NCBI GenBank assembly: GCA_934232895.1
Contig: CAKQGH010000003.1
Coordinates: 1-64,000 of the forward strand
Direction: 5' to 3'
Length of the DNA: 64,000 bases
Source of the DNA: an uncultured Alphaproteobacteria bacterium
GTDB taxonomy: Bacteria > Pseudomonadota > Alphaproteobacteria > Rs-D84
Both the position numbers and the translations under genes were made by a program. This document shows, one piece after another, positions 13,919 to 22,755 of the stretch. Within the stretch, counting starts at the first letter, position 1, and every line of letters begins with the position of its first letter. Under the pieces are notes generated by a model. It saw only the letters and a list, made by a program, of their open reading frames with translations. It made no database searches and was not told the DNA's origin.

Positions 13919-16861
13919 ATGTCTTTGATTTTTGGATTCGATTTGGGTATTGCCAGTATCGGTTGGGCCGCTGTTAAAATGTCAGATCCAACGGCATCGA
14001 CCACAGATGCGACCGCACCAGACAATCGTCCGGTGGGTGAAATTTTGGAGGCTGGTGTGCGCTGTTTTGACCAGGCAAAGAACGCCGCCGACCGTCGTAT
14101 GGCACGTAGTGCGCGTCGCAGAATCAGACATCGTGCCCAGCGTATGCGCGACATTCGTAAAATTTTGCGTGATTTTAACTTGATTGACATTCCAGAACCA
14201 AAATCCAATGGGCAAAATAATTTCTATCTGAACCGTGATACGGATATAAACATCTGGCAACTGCGTGCGGTTGACGCTTTTGCGCGAAAACTGACCCCGC
14301 GTGAAACGGGACGCATCTTGTACCATTTGGCAAAGCATCGCGGATATGATGATATAACATATCCGGTGCCGACCGGCGCGGTATCAGAAAAGCCAGATGA
14401 TGCAGAGAGCAAAGAGGAATTAAAGGCCATTGGTGCAATCAAAGATAATTTCGCAAAACTGCAACGTGAAAATCCAGATCAGACAATGTGCCAAATGCTG
14501 TACGCCACCGAACATGCCCAGATGCGCAACGGCAGAAAAAGCGTTGCCAAAATCGCAAAAGACGGCACGCAAAAAACAGAAGTGCAATCATCGTATTCAA
14601 ATTCCATTCCACGGTCGGAAATCAAGCGCGAGGCCGAAATGATTTTAAGCGCACAGTGTGACTTTGATAATGATTTTTCAGACGTGTTTAAGAAATGGTG
14701 GACTGTTGCATTTCGTCAACGTAAATTTAATGAATCTGCATCGCCATTGGCGAAATCTATCGAGGAAATGCGTGGAAAATGTCCTTTCACGAATGAACCG
14801 GTTGCGCCCAAGGAATCGCCAACGGCGCAAATGTTTGTTGCATTGACCAAGTGTCGCCAAAATGATTTTACGGTTGATGAAACCAAGGCGGTTATAGATG
14901 AGTTATATAAAAAGAAAACGGGATTAAAATATGCCGATGTGCGTAAACTGCTGAATTGGGATGACGACAGACAGTTCAAAACATTGAACTATTCCCGTAC
15001 ATACGACAAAGAAAACAAGGTATGGATTGAACCGGACGTCAAGAAAATTGAAGGTCATAAATTCTATGCATTTACGGGTTGGCACAAACTGGCAAAATAT
15101 ACAACAGATATTGCCATAATGGACAAGATATTTGATATCATCGCAACCCAGAAAACCCCCGGAAATATCGAACGCGCGGTGTTTGAAATATTGCCAGAAC
15201 ACGCCGCCGCAATCGCACAAATTACCAGTTCGGAATTTATAAAGTTATCTATCTCTGCATTGCAAAAAATTATTCCTGAAATGGAGAATGGCAAAAAGTA
15301 TAACGAAGCGGTCAAAAGTGGCCTGGGACAGGATTTTAGGGCACAAGATGTGTCATATATAAACCGCAACGACGGTGTGCCCGCGGGGTGTCTGCACCAG
15401 ATAAATTGGGCGTTGCTTGGTAATCATATAACATCACCTGTGGCGCGGCGTACTCTTGCCCAATTACGCAAGGTTTATAATGCGATGGTTCGCCGGTTTG
15501 GGGCGCCCGACAAAATTCATTTGGAAATTGGTCGTGAATTAAAGAATTCGCCCGATGATATTGCGCGCATGAACCGCGAACAGGAACGCAATCGTCAGGC
15601 AACCGAAGATGCCCGCAAAGAGTACGGCAAAAACTATTTCAAGTATAAGTTGTATATGGAGCAGGGCGGCAAGTGCCCGTACTGTGGCGCTACATTGGTT
15701 GCGGGTGATTGGGATGCGTATGAAATTGACCATATTTTGCCATATTCCCGTTCGCTTGATAATTCGCAGAGCAACAAGGTGTTGGTCTGTCACGAATGTA
15801 ATCAGCGCAAGAGCAGCAGGACGCCGTATGAGTTTCTGACATCTGAACAATTTTTTGATATGACGGTGCGCGCGCGTGCCATGCATAATCCTGCTAAATT
15901 CAAAAAACTGACGAATACCGATTTACCCCAAAACAATGATGAACAAAACGGGTTTATTGAACGTAACGGCGTTGATAATGCCATAATTGCGCGATTTGCC
16001 ACGGAATATTTGGAATATGGTATTGATTGGCCCGAATCTGATGATATAAAAAAGCGCGTGTTGGTGCGTACCGGCTCGCTGACGGACTGGCTGCGTCACC
16101 AGTGGGGCTTGGTCAAAAATCGTGATGAATCAGACCGGCATCATGCCCAAGATGCGATTGTAATCGCATGTGCAACACAGGGTATGGTAAAGTACTTGTC
16201 AACGTTGTCGGCGCGTTTTGAAAATAAATATGCGCTGATTAAAAAATATGGTCAGGCATGGTACAAGGTGCTGAAAATTTCCATCCAAGAACCATGGGAC
16301 GGTTTTCGTGCTGCTGTTATCTCGCGCCTGGATGACATTATTGTATCGCGGCCACCACGTTGTAATGCCACGGGCGCGGCACACGATGAAACAATTTACG
16401 CCGATCCGAAATCATATCGTTCAAAACGTGGCTTGAATAAAAATCGCGACAAGGGGTCACTGGAAATTCGACATGGTCGCGCCGTTCGTGGCAATATGTT
16501 CCGATTTGATATCTGGCGCAATGCGCGTGGCAAATACGTGTGCGTTCCGATTTTTGTCACCGATACCAAGGGCAAAGATGATAATGCCTTCAAAATCCCA
16601 GATGGTGAATTTATCTGTTCGTTGCACAAGGACGATTATGTTCGCCTGACCACCGCAGATGTCACGTATGAAGGGTATATTACTCAAATGGATCATGGCA
16701 CGAACTTTATACTGTATCGCCAAGATAACAGTCGGGTGCAGGTTGTGAAAAAATCTGTCGGCAAATGTACAAACATTGAAAAGTTTGCTGTGTCATTACT
16801 GGGCGCGCCAAAACCGATAAAGTTACCAGAACGGCGCACACCGGTTGTAAAACGAAAATAG
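13919..16861 (+). CDS. cas9: CRISPR-associated endonuclease Cas9, compact type II-C
   Basis: 980 aa, the size of small type II-C enzymes such as that of Campylobacter. RuvC-I is FGFDLGIASIGWA with catalytic Asp at residue 8. An Arg-rich bridge helix follows (about residues 60-85). RuvC-II is IHLEIGRE near 531. The HNH domain near 585-640 has the CPYC..CHEC zinc pair and EIDHILPYSR. RuvC-III is HHAQDAIVIA near 740. All catalytic residues look intact. ATG 13919 is chosen over 13913 because AGAGGA sits 6 bases upstream. The RNA-guided enzyme cuts DNA using the crRNA and tracrRNA encoded on either side. cas1 starts 48 bases downstream. The PAM cannot be read from this window. Confidence 0.97.
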   Translation: MSLIFGFDLGIASIGWAAVKMSDPTASTTDATAPDNRPVGEILEAGVRCFDQAKNAADRRMARSARRRIRHRAQRMRDIRKILRDFNLIDIPEPKSNGQNNFYLNRDTDINIWQLRAVDAFARKLTPRETGRILYHLAKHRGYDDITYPVPTGAVSEKPDDAESKEELKAIGAIKDNFAKLQRENPDQTMCQMLYATEHAQMRNGRKSVAKIAKDGTQKTEVQSSYSNSIPRSEIKREAEMILSAQCDFDNDFSDVFKKWWTVAFRQRKFNESASPLAKSIEEMRGKCPFTNEPVAPKESPTAQMFVALTKCRQNDFTVDETKAVIDELYKKKTGLKYADVRKLLNWDDDRQFKTLNYSRTYDKENKVWIEPDVKKIEGHKFYAFTGWHKLAKYTTDIAIMDKIFDIIATQKTPGNIERAVFEILPEHAAAIAQITSSEFIKLSISALQKIIPEMENGKKYNEAVKSGLGQDFRAQDVSYINRNDGVPAGCLHQINWALLGNHITSPVARRTLAQLRKVYNAMVRRFGAPDKIHLEIGRELKNSPDDIARMNREQERNRQATEDARKEYGKNYFKYKLYMEQGGKCPYCGATLVAGDWDAYEIDHILPYSRSLDNSQSNKVLVCHECNQRKSSRTPYEFLTSEQFFDMTVRARAMHNPAKFKKLTNTDLPQNNDEQNGFIERNGVDNAIIARFATEYLEYGIDWPESDDIKKRVLVRTGSLTDWLRHQWGLVKNRDESDRHHAQDAIVIACATQGMVKYLSTLSARFENKYALIKKYGQAWYKVLKISIQEPWDGFRAAVISRLDDIIVSRPPRCNATGAAHDETIYADPKSYRSKRGLNKNRDKGSLEIRHGRAVRGNMFRFDIWRNARGKYVCVPIFVTDTKGKDDNAFKIPDGEFICSLHKDDYVRLTTADVTYEGYITQMDHGTNFILYRQDNSRVQVVKKSVGKCTNIEKFAVSLLGAPKPIKLPERRTPVVKRK

Positions 16862-16909
16862 TGCACTATATCAGGAATGTGGGAAAGGATACAAACAAAG
16901 GACGATTAA

Positions 16910-17824
16910 ATGTCTTGGCGTATTCTGACCCTGACAAATCCATGTCGGATTTGTGTTCGACACAAACAATTGCACTGGACTGGTGACACCGGTGGTGTCC
17001 AAGATATTCCGTTGGAGGATATCGCGGTCGTTATACTGGAAAATTCTCAGATTCAAATCACATCTACGTTGATGTCTGAATTGGCGGAAAACGGTGTGGT
17101 TGCGTTTTCTTGTGATGCGTCGCACCTGCCGAATGGGGCATTCTTTCCTTTTCATAATAATTCCAGATATACAGAAATTGCGCATGCGCAAATTGCCTCG
17201 TCATTGCCGTTTCGTAAACGCATGTGGCAAGAGATTGTAAAACAAAAAATCCGAAATCAATCGGCAATCTTAAAGTTGTGCGACAACCCCGCATATAAAC
17301 GTTTAGAAATTTTAGCTGAAAATGTCACGTCTGGTGATTCCAAAAATATAGAGGGGCTTGCCGCTCGTATTTATTGGTCTGCCCTGTGGGAAAATTTCAA
17401 TCGCAGCGATGATGGTGATATTCGTAATCACGCATTAAATTATGGGTATGCAATATTGCGCGGATGTGTCGCACGCAGTGCGGTTGGTGCCGGATTGTTG
17501 CCATTTTATGGGATTCATCACTGTAATAAATTGGATAATTTTTGCATGGTTGACGATATGATAGAACCATGGCGGCCATTTGTTGATTTTATCGTACTGT
17601 CATTTGATTTTGATGGGCGCACACATTTAACCCCAGATATCAAACAACGGTTGGTGTCAGTATTGTTGCACAGTTGCGCCTTTGGCGGCGTTCGTCATTC
17701 GGTACTGAACGCCATGCCGCTGTATGCAGAATCCGTGGCAACATGCTTTTGTAATAAATCGTTGGATGCATTGAAATTGCCATCTATAAAATCAGCCCCA
17801 GAAATAGTAAATACCCAGAACTAA
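16910..17824 (+). CDS. cas1: CRISPR integrase Cas1 (type II)
   Basis: 304 aa, typical of type II Cas1. The metal-binding residues are visible: Glu in NIEGLAARIYW near 147, His in YGIHHCNKLDNF near 203, and the acidic DDMIEPWRP segment near 218. With Cas2 it captures new spacers and inserts them beside a repeat. An AAAGGA site precedes the ATG. Spacing to cas9 (48 bases) and cas2 (28 bases) indicates one operon. There is no csn2 or cas4, which defines subtype II-C. Confidence 0.96.
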   Translation: MSWRILTLTNPCRICVRHKQLHWTGDTGGVQDIPLEDIAVVILENSQIQITSTLMSELAENGVVAFSCDASHLPNGAFFPFHNNSRYTEIAHAQIASSLPFRKRMWQEIVKQKIRNQSAILKLCDNPAYKRLEILAENVTSGDSKNIEGLAARIYWSALWENFNRSDDGDIRNHALNYGYAILRGCVARSAVGAGLLPFYGIHHCNKLDNFCMVDDMIEPWRPFVDFIVLSFDFDGRTHLTPDIKQRLVSVLLHSCAFGGVRHSVLNAMPLYAESVATCFCNKSLDALKLPSIKSAPEIVNTQN

Positions 17825-17852
17825 GATGTTATACAATCGTCAGGAAAAATTT

Positions 17853-18158
17853 ATGCGTATAATAGTATTCTTTGATTTGCCCGTTGGTACAAAGCGTGAA
17901 CGGAAATACGCCACGCGTTTCAGAAACGACCTGTTGAACGACGGGTATTACATGATGCAATTTTCGGTCTATTCCCGAATAGTTAAGGGGCTGGCCGGAA
18001 TGGAAAAACATTTGCAACGGTTACGTCATTTGACGCCGCCATCTGGTTCGATCAGGGTTTTAACCGTCACAGAAAAGCAATTCGCAGATATGCTGTTTTT
18101 GGTTGGCGATGCGCCAACGGCGGAAAAAATTGGTTCGCAACAATTACTGATGTTTTGA
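17853..18158 (+). CDS. cas2: CRISPR adaptation protein Cas2
   Basis: 101 aa from ATG 17853, chosen because the family begins directly with the first beta strand (MRIIVFFDLPVGTKRERKYATRFR) and AGGAAA precedes it; an in-frame ATG at 17826 would add nine atypical residues. The Asp in FFDLP and the ferredoxin-like strands are present. Cas2 forms the structural core of the Cas1-Cas2 integrase. It ends the cas operon, followed by a strong hairpin. Confidence 0.95.
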   Translation: MRIIVFFDLPVGTKRERKYATRFRNDLLNDGYYMMQFSVYSRIVKGLAGMEKHLQRLRHLTPPSGSIRVLTVTEKQFADMLFLVGDAPTAEKIGSQQLLMF

Positions 18159-18219
18159 TAAAAAAATGAACCGATTCGTTAAAAATAGAACATAAATTTG
18201 ATGTTTTTTGGTATCGTAA

Positions 18220-18259
18220 ACACATAAAAACCCGCAAATTTCAGCGGGCTTTTATGTGT
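18220..18259. terminator. Bidirectional terminator between cas2 and the array
   Basis: A long inverted repeat: ACACATAAAA-A-CCCGC, an 8-base loop, GCGGG-C-TTTTATGTGT. It would stop the cas mRNA coming from the left and leftward pre-crRNA coming out of the first repeat, which begins 3 bases later. Confidence 0.8.
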
Positions 18260-18261
18260 CG

Positions 18262-18693
18262 ATTATATCAAAGACGATTTGAGAAGCAACCTATAACGCC
18301 ATCTGGGGTATTACGATAAGGACTTAGATTATATCAAAGACGATTTGAGAAGCAACCTATAACTTCCACAGTATTCTGATTTGTGGAACATCCATTATAT
18401 CAAAGACGATTTGAGAAGCAACCTATAACCGGTGCTATTGGTTTGTTCTATACAGTTGAATTATATCAAAGACGATTTGAGAAGCAACCTATAACTGCAA
18501 ACGCGAATCTAATGCCAACTTGGCAATTATATCAAAGACGATTTGAGAAGCAACCTATAACTACGAATAAACGCCCCAGCAAAAACCAACAATTATATCA
18601 AAGACGATTTGAGAAGCAACCTATAACCGACATCTGTTGGTAAAGCGTTGGTCTTGTATTATATCAAAGACGATTTGAGAAGCAACCTATAAC
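18262..18693 (-). CRISPR. Type II-C CRISPR array, 7 repeats and 6 spacers
   Basis: Seven identical 36-bp repeats start at 18262, 18328, 18394, 18460, 18526, 18592 and 18658, separated by six different 30-bp spacers. Read on the minus strand the repeat starts GTTATAGGTTGC and ends TTTGATATAAT, the GTTxTAG...AAT layout of type II-C crRNA repeats, so crRNAs are read leftward. Each minus-strand repeat also has TTGCTT, 16 bases, then TATAAT at its end, a promoter inside the repeat. The tracrRNA anti-repeat at 13747-13776 matches this orientation. No repeat is degenerate, suggesting a young or active array. No spacer match was noticed in this window. Confidence 0.97.
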
Positions 18694-18720
18694 CAATTTG
18701 GGCGGTCTTTAATATAAAAC

Positions 18721-18750
18721 TTGACAAATATGCTATATTGTCTATATTAT
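18721..18750 (+). promoter_or_regulatory. Promoter of the zeta-like gene
   Basis: Perfect TTGACA at 18721-18726, with TATATT at 18743-18748 (16-base spacing) or TATTAT at 18745-18750 (18). It lies 27 bases past the last CRISPR repeat and faces away from the array. Confidence 0.6.
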
Positions 18751-18827
18751 GCTTAGGTTTGTATAAAATCGGTGCCCGGTGCGGAATATGTCGTCGGATT
18801 CTGGGCGCAAAATATTGGAAAAATAAA

Positions 18828-19955
18828 ATGGATAGCAAAAAACAACCTTGGCTTATCATCATTTCTGGTCCAAATGGGGCGGGCAAGACCACCTTTCATG
18901 ACAGAGTTTTGAGTGAAAATCCATTTTTCAAGGACACTTTGTTTGCCAATAGTGATATTGAATTCGAACGTTTAAGTCAATTACCGGAAAATAAAGAGTT
19001 GATTGATGCTTTGCAGACCAAAATACACGAAAAGCAAAATGTTATTCGTAAAAAATTAGTAAAAGACTTTTCCGTGATAATGAATAATGTTGGCGGTAAT
19101 CTGCATGAACGAATCAGCAAAAAAAATTCCGAAAACGTGAGTTATTGGTATCGCCAATTTATACAATATGTTCGTTTACCAGAAGGCAAAGAATCAATTG
19201 TTAACGATGTTTCTACGCGGCATGATTTGATGAACAAGGTAAGCTCGGAAAATTTGCATGAACGCATCAATATGAAAATGGGCAAGCAAAGTTGGTATCC
19301 GCTGTATAAAAAATGCATCAATACAATTGAAGTTCAATATGCAATAGAGGTGGACCCAATTCGTCGTGAGTTGGAAAATATGGAAACTATTTTACAAGTT
19401 CACGCTGGTAAAAATACGTTGGCGAAAATGTATAACGCATTTGAAAATAATCGTAATATCATGCTGGAAACAACCGGTTCTGGTATGATTATCATTAACA
19501 TGATAAAACGGGCCAAGGAAATATATAACTATCGTGTGTACAGTTTTCATACGTATTTAGTAAGACCCGAGTTGAGCATTGCCCGTGTTCAGCACCGTGT
19601 AAAAAATGGCGGCCATGATGTTCCAATTGACGCAATTTTGCGTCGTTATGATGCGGGGCTGCGTTTGTTACCACGTGTTTTGTCGGCTGTTAATGTTGGC
19701 ATTGTGCTGGATAATTCTGGTAAAAAACCTTATATGCCGGTGTTTGCATTAACTGACGGTCATATAACAGATTTTGTACAATGTCCAGAATATTTGAGGA
19801 CCATTAGACAAGAACTGGCGGAAAAATATCCCCAGAAATCTGTACAAGAATTATTACATACCGAAACCCCAATTGAACTTACCAAAATGACCGAGCAACA
19901 ACGAGAGAATTTTGGTCAGATTGTAATGTCAACATTACTAGGCCAAATAAGATAG
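18828..19955 (+). CDS. Zeta-toxin-like P-loop kinase next to the CRISPR array
   Basis: 375 aa from ATG 18828 (an open frame extends to 18738 but begins at the promoter itself). Walker A is SGPNGAGKTTF near residues 13-23, as in zeta toxins (UDP-GlcNAc kinases), followed by FANSDIEFERL at the substrate Asp position and MLETTGSGM at the second motif near 222. Between them is an insertion of ~120 residues with two copies of a short motif, NLHERI, at about 91 and 143. It is longer than classic zeta proteins and no epsilon antitoxin lies next to it. Toxin, kinase or CRISPR-linked accessory function cannot be separated from sequence alone. Confidence 0.65.
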   Translation: MDSKKQPWLIIISGPNGAGKTTFHDRVLSENPFFKDTLFANSDIEFERLSQLPENKELIDALQTKIHEKQNVIRKKLVKDFSVIMNNVGGNLHERISKKNSENVSYWYRQFIQYVRLPEGKESIVNDVSTRHDLMNKVSSENLHERINMKMGKQSWYPLYKKCINTIEVQYAIEVDPIRRELENMETILQVHAGKNTLAKMYNAFENNRNIMLETTGSGMIIINMIKRAKEIYNYRVYSFHTYLVRPELSIARVQHRVKNGGHDVPIDAILRRYDAGLRLLPRVLSAVNVGIVLDNSGKKPYMPVFALTDGHITDFVQCPEYLRTIRQELAEKYPQKSVQELLHTETPIELTKMTEQQRENFGQIVMSTLLGQIR

Positions 19956-19996
19956 AACATCAGATAATAGATTATACTTGTTCTGCTTGTATTAAT

Positions 19997-20048
19997 ACCA
20001 ATTCGTTTTGTGGTGTTGTGAAATAAAACCAAAACGAATCGGTTTTTC
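19997..20048 (+). terminator. Terminator after the zeta-like gene
   Basis: ACCAATTCGTTTTG pairs (one G-U) with CAAAACGAATCGGT across a 19-base loop, followed by T's. The rest of the gap to 20288 is A+T-rich and holds one tiny frame (20097-20180, 27 codons, starting MKKLFFKKKVGVF) with only a weak ribosome site; it may be a small basic peptide or nothing. Confidence 0.65.
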
Positions 20049-20288
20049 TATGTTTTTTGGCGGACTTTATTCACTTTATTTGTTGGAATTTGTCCTATGA
20101 AAAAATTATTTTTTAAGAAAAAAGTCGGTGTTTTTGATGTCGCAGCATCAAAAATGCAGTATTTACAACACAATCATTAAGGTCCCCAATTTATACGCAG
20201 TTGCTTATAAAAAGGGCATAGCCAAAATTTTCCCATTCAGAGTTATATTGTAATTACAGACAAATAAATAAAACAAAAGGATGAAAAA

Positions 20289-20531
20289 ATGACACACAGT
20301 GATGTTTGGTACGCAATTGATTGTTTTGCCAGCGAGCACAAATTGTCTTGTTCCGGTTTGGCGCGTCGCAGTGGTTTGGACCCTACTATTTTCAACAAAA
20401 GCAAGCGGTGGTCCAAATATGGCCAGCCACGTTGGCCATCAACCGGCAGCATCGCAAAGATTTTGAGCGCCATGAACAGCACTGTCAGCGATTTTACCAA
20501 GTTTTTTCAATCCAGACAGAAAGAAGCGTAA
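20289..20531 (+). CDS. Small HTH regulator, paralog of the protein at 42147
   Basis: 80 aa, nearly all one helix-turn-helix domain: WYAIDCFASEHKLSCSGLARRSGLD (helices 1-3) and then a basic KSKRWSKYGQPRWPSTGSIAKILSAM. This is the N-terminal DNA-binding module of C1/LexA-type phage repressors without the S24 domain, a stand-alone type common in Alphaproteobacteria. AAAGGA precedes ATG 20289. A paralog with about 60% identity by eye lies at 42147-42386, including the motif QPRWPST. Target genes are unknown; the adjacent LysR gene may be independent. Confidence 0.75.
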   Translation: MTHSDVWYAIDCFASEHKLSCSGLARRSGLDPTIFNKSKRWSKYGQPRWPSTGSIAKILSAMNSTVSDFTKFFQSRQKEA

Positions 20532-20679
20532 CGGTGCCCAGGGGTGTGGTTTAACTGATTCCCGCGTCTTTTATAAAAAATTGTTCTTTTGTGCTGTTTT
20601 TTAATATTGAAATCGTGTATAATAAGAATATTTATTTATTTACGCGCTTTTCGCGACGGCAACCAAAAGGACGGACGAC

Positions 20680-21582
20680 ATGTCTACGATAAAAACAAAA
20701 CTGACGGTGCTGAAAGAATTATTTGCATTGAAAGAGGTTATTGACACCGGCCAGATTCAAATTGCCGCCAACAAAAACGGTATAAAACATTCCAATGTTT
20801 CTAAATTGATTTCAGATTTGGAAACGCGTTTAAATTCCACACTGTTGCAACGCACACCGACGGGCAGTTTACCAACAAATGCAACGCCAGATTTGTATTC
20901 TATGATTGAAACAATATCAAACACGTTGGATAAAATAATGACCTTGGATAACTCGTCCGAGGAATTGACCGGATTTATTTCAATTATGGTCGCCGAAGGT
21001 CTGGTCGGCAGTTATCTGTTGCGTGATTTGTCGAAATTTTTTGCGTTGTATCCGAAAATTCGTCTGGATTTATTGACCAACCGACAACAGAACCTGTCGA
21101 ATGTAGAGGTTGCAATTGTTGATTCTAAATCTAATTGTCAGATGCCCAGCAAACTTCTGTTCAAATTGCGTATCAAAGCACATTTTTTTGCCAGCCAAGA
21201 GTATATTGACCAGCACGGTGTTCCGCAAAATATGGACGATTTGTTGGCAAATTTTGATTTATGTATGTACCAAAATTATTTGAATATGCCCGAATGTTCA
21301 TTTATTGCGAAACGCGCACGGCATTTGAATACTACATCTGATTCTGTCGGGCTGATATTCCGTTTGGTGCGCGATGGCGATGGAATTGCGTTGTTGCCGG
21401 CGTGGCATGTGCAACGGGCACCGAAATTGGTGCGCGTGCCAAATATCAATTTTGAATATGAACACATAATGACCGTTGCGTGCAATCCAAAATTAGCCGA
21501 TGCAATGAAAATCAAAGTATTTATAAAATTCTTTGAACAATTCTGTAAACAGAATAACATACCAATTGAAAAATTGGACTAG
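20680..21582 (+). CDS. LysR family transcriptional regulator
   Basis: 300 aa, normal LysR length. The N-terminal winged HTH spans residues ~1-65 (IAANKNGIKHSNVSKLISDLETRLNSTLLQR, with the arginine-rich turn replaced by the TPTGS loop). The C-terminal effector-binding domain follows (LTGFISIMVAEGLVGSYLLRDLSKF, VEVAIVDS). AAAAGGACGG precedes the ATG and an extended -10 TGTATAAT is at 20616-20623. It lies 3 bases upstream of ogt, so co-expression is likely, although LysR proteins more often act on divergent genes. Ligand unknown. Confidence 0.85.
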   Translation: MSTIKTKLTVLKELFALKEVIDTGQIQIAANKNGIKHSNVSKLISDLETRLNSTLLQRTPTGSLPTNATPDLYSMIETISNTLDKIMTLDNSSEELTGFISIMVAEGLVGSYLLRDLSKFFALYPKIRLDLLTNRQQNLSNVEVAIVDSKSNCQMPSKLLFKLRIKAHFFASQEYIDQHGVPQNMDDLLANFDLCMYQNYLNMPECSFIAKRARHLNTTSDSVGLIFRLVRDGDGIALLPAWHVQRAPKLVRVPNINFEYEHIMTVACNPKLADAMKIKVFIKFFEQFCKQNNIPIEKLD

Positions 21583-21585
21583 TCT

Positions 21586-22068
21586 ATGCAATACACACAA
21601 AAATATAAATCGCCGGTTGGTGAATTGACTTTGCTGGCGACCGATGATGCACTGGTGGGATTGTGGATGGGTGGCCAGAAATATCATGGCAATGTGGCGG
21701 ACATTCCGGTGGGCGATAATGATGTTTTGCGTCGCGTCACGCGGTGGCTGGATGAATATTTTGCGGGCCTCGCCCCAAAAATTGATTTTTGTGTGGCGCC
21801 GCACGGTACCGAATTTCAACGGCGCGTATGGCGCGCACTGTGTGAAATTCCATACGGGCAAACACGGACATACGGCGAAATTGCATCGCGCATTGGGTGT
21901 AATGCGCCGCGTGCGGTTGGGGTGGCGATTGGACACAACCCAATATCAATTATTATCCCGTGCCACCGTGTTGTGGGGGCAAACGGTCAAATGACCGGAT
22001 ACGCCGGTGGAATTCATAACAAGGAAATTTTATTAAAAACAGAGCAGGGCGTTATTCACGCCAAATAA
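21586..22068 (+). CDS. ogt: Methylated-DNA--protein-cysteine methyltransferase
   Basis: 160 aa with the active site IPCHRVVG (Cys acceptor) at about residue 127, preceded by the PYGQTRTYGEIA helix-turn-helix and the RAVGVAIGHNPI stretch. It removes alkyl groups from O6-guanine in a single suicide transfer. The length without an AraC domain fits Ogt rather than Ada. Start 3 bases after the LysR stop; the 3' end overlaps the convergent nrdG by 17 bases. Confidence 0.93.
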   Translation: MQYTQKYKSPVGELTLLATDDALVGLWMGGQKYHGNVADIPVGDNDVLRRVTRWLDEYFAGLAPKIDFCVAPHGTEFQRRVWRALCEIPYGQTRTYGEIASRIGCNAPRAVGVAIGHNPISIIIPCHRVVGANGQMTGYAGGIHNKEILLKTEQGVIHAK

Positions 22069-22753
22069 CCGATGCAAACATCTCGTCAATAGCCCGGCGC
22101 AGGTTATCATCGGTAAAAAACTGATTGCGGGCGTCCGCGGTGGTGCCGTGCTCGTTATCCTCGAAATGGGGAATGTATTTTTGTATTGCGATGTGCGTCA
22201 CGCCGCGTTCATGCAGGTCGCGCGCAATTTCCATTAAATCAAGTTTTGAAACAAATCGCGGGTCACAAGTGATGCGAACCTCGAAATCCTTGCCAGTGTT
22301 TTGCCAGATGTCCAAACTGTGTATCATGTGGTCATGGGCAATATTTTGACCGGATAATTGACCATATTTATCGCGTGTTGTTTTGTAATCCAGGCCAATC
22401 CAATCAATTGTGTCCGCCGCGCGTCGCAGATTTTCCGGATAAAATCCATTTGTGTGCAGGCCGATTTTGAACCCTAAATCGCGCACACGACGCATATAGT
22501 CAATGGCGTCGTCGCCTTGCATTAATGCCTCGCCCCCGGAAAAAACGACGGCCTCTAATTTTCCGACGCGGTCACGCAGCCAATCCATAACCTTGTCTGG
22601 GTCGTATTCGCCATCGCCGACATTCAACAGATGGGGATTGGAACAATACACACAACGCAACGGGCAACCACGCAAAAACAACACCGCCGCCAGTTTACCC
22701 GGGTAATCAATCGTTGTGAATGGAACCAAACCACCTATCTGGATGTCGCGCAT
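22052..22753 (-). CDS. nrdG: Anaerobic ribonucleotide reductase activating enzyme (radical SAM)
   Basis: 233 aa. The radical SAM motif appears as GCPLRCVYCSNP (CxxxCxxC) near residues 29-40, binding a 4Fe-4S cluster and S-adenosylmethionine, followed by VVFSGGEALMQ. The enzyme generates the glycyl radical on class III ribonucleotide reductase. It is longer than E. coli NrdG and closer to the Thermotoga-type activase. It follows the separate glycyl-radical gene by 2 bases, so its substrate is encoded right next to it. Confidence 0.93.
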   Translation of the reverse strand: MRDIQIGGLVPFTTIDYPGKLAAVLFLRGCPLRCVYCSNPHLLNVGDGEYDPDKVMDWLRDRVGKLEAVVFSGGEALMQGDDAIDYMRRVRDLGFKIGLHTNGFYPENLRRAADTIDWIGLDYKTTRDKYGQLSGQNIAHDHMIHSLDIWQNTGKDFEVRITCDPRFVSKLDLMEIARDLHERGVTHIAIQKYIPHFEDNEHGTTADARNQFFTDDNLRRAIDEMFASVIWRE

Positions 22754-22755
22754 TT

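Noticed and set aside
18383..18643. 86-aa frame with repeated LYQRRFEKQPIT units
   Set aside because: It is a translation of the CRISPR repeats and spacers, not a repeat protein.
18298..18657. Self-targeting spacers against the island or phage-like cluster
   Set aside because: I compared the six spacers by eye with the window and noticed no match; a full search is still needed.
18694..18827. A crRNA-like antitoxin RNA or degenerate repeat controlling the zeta-like gene
   Set aside because: No sequence resembling the repeat is present between the last repeat and the gene.
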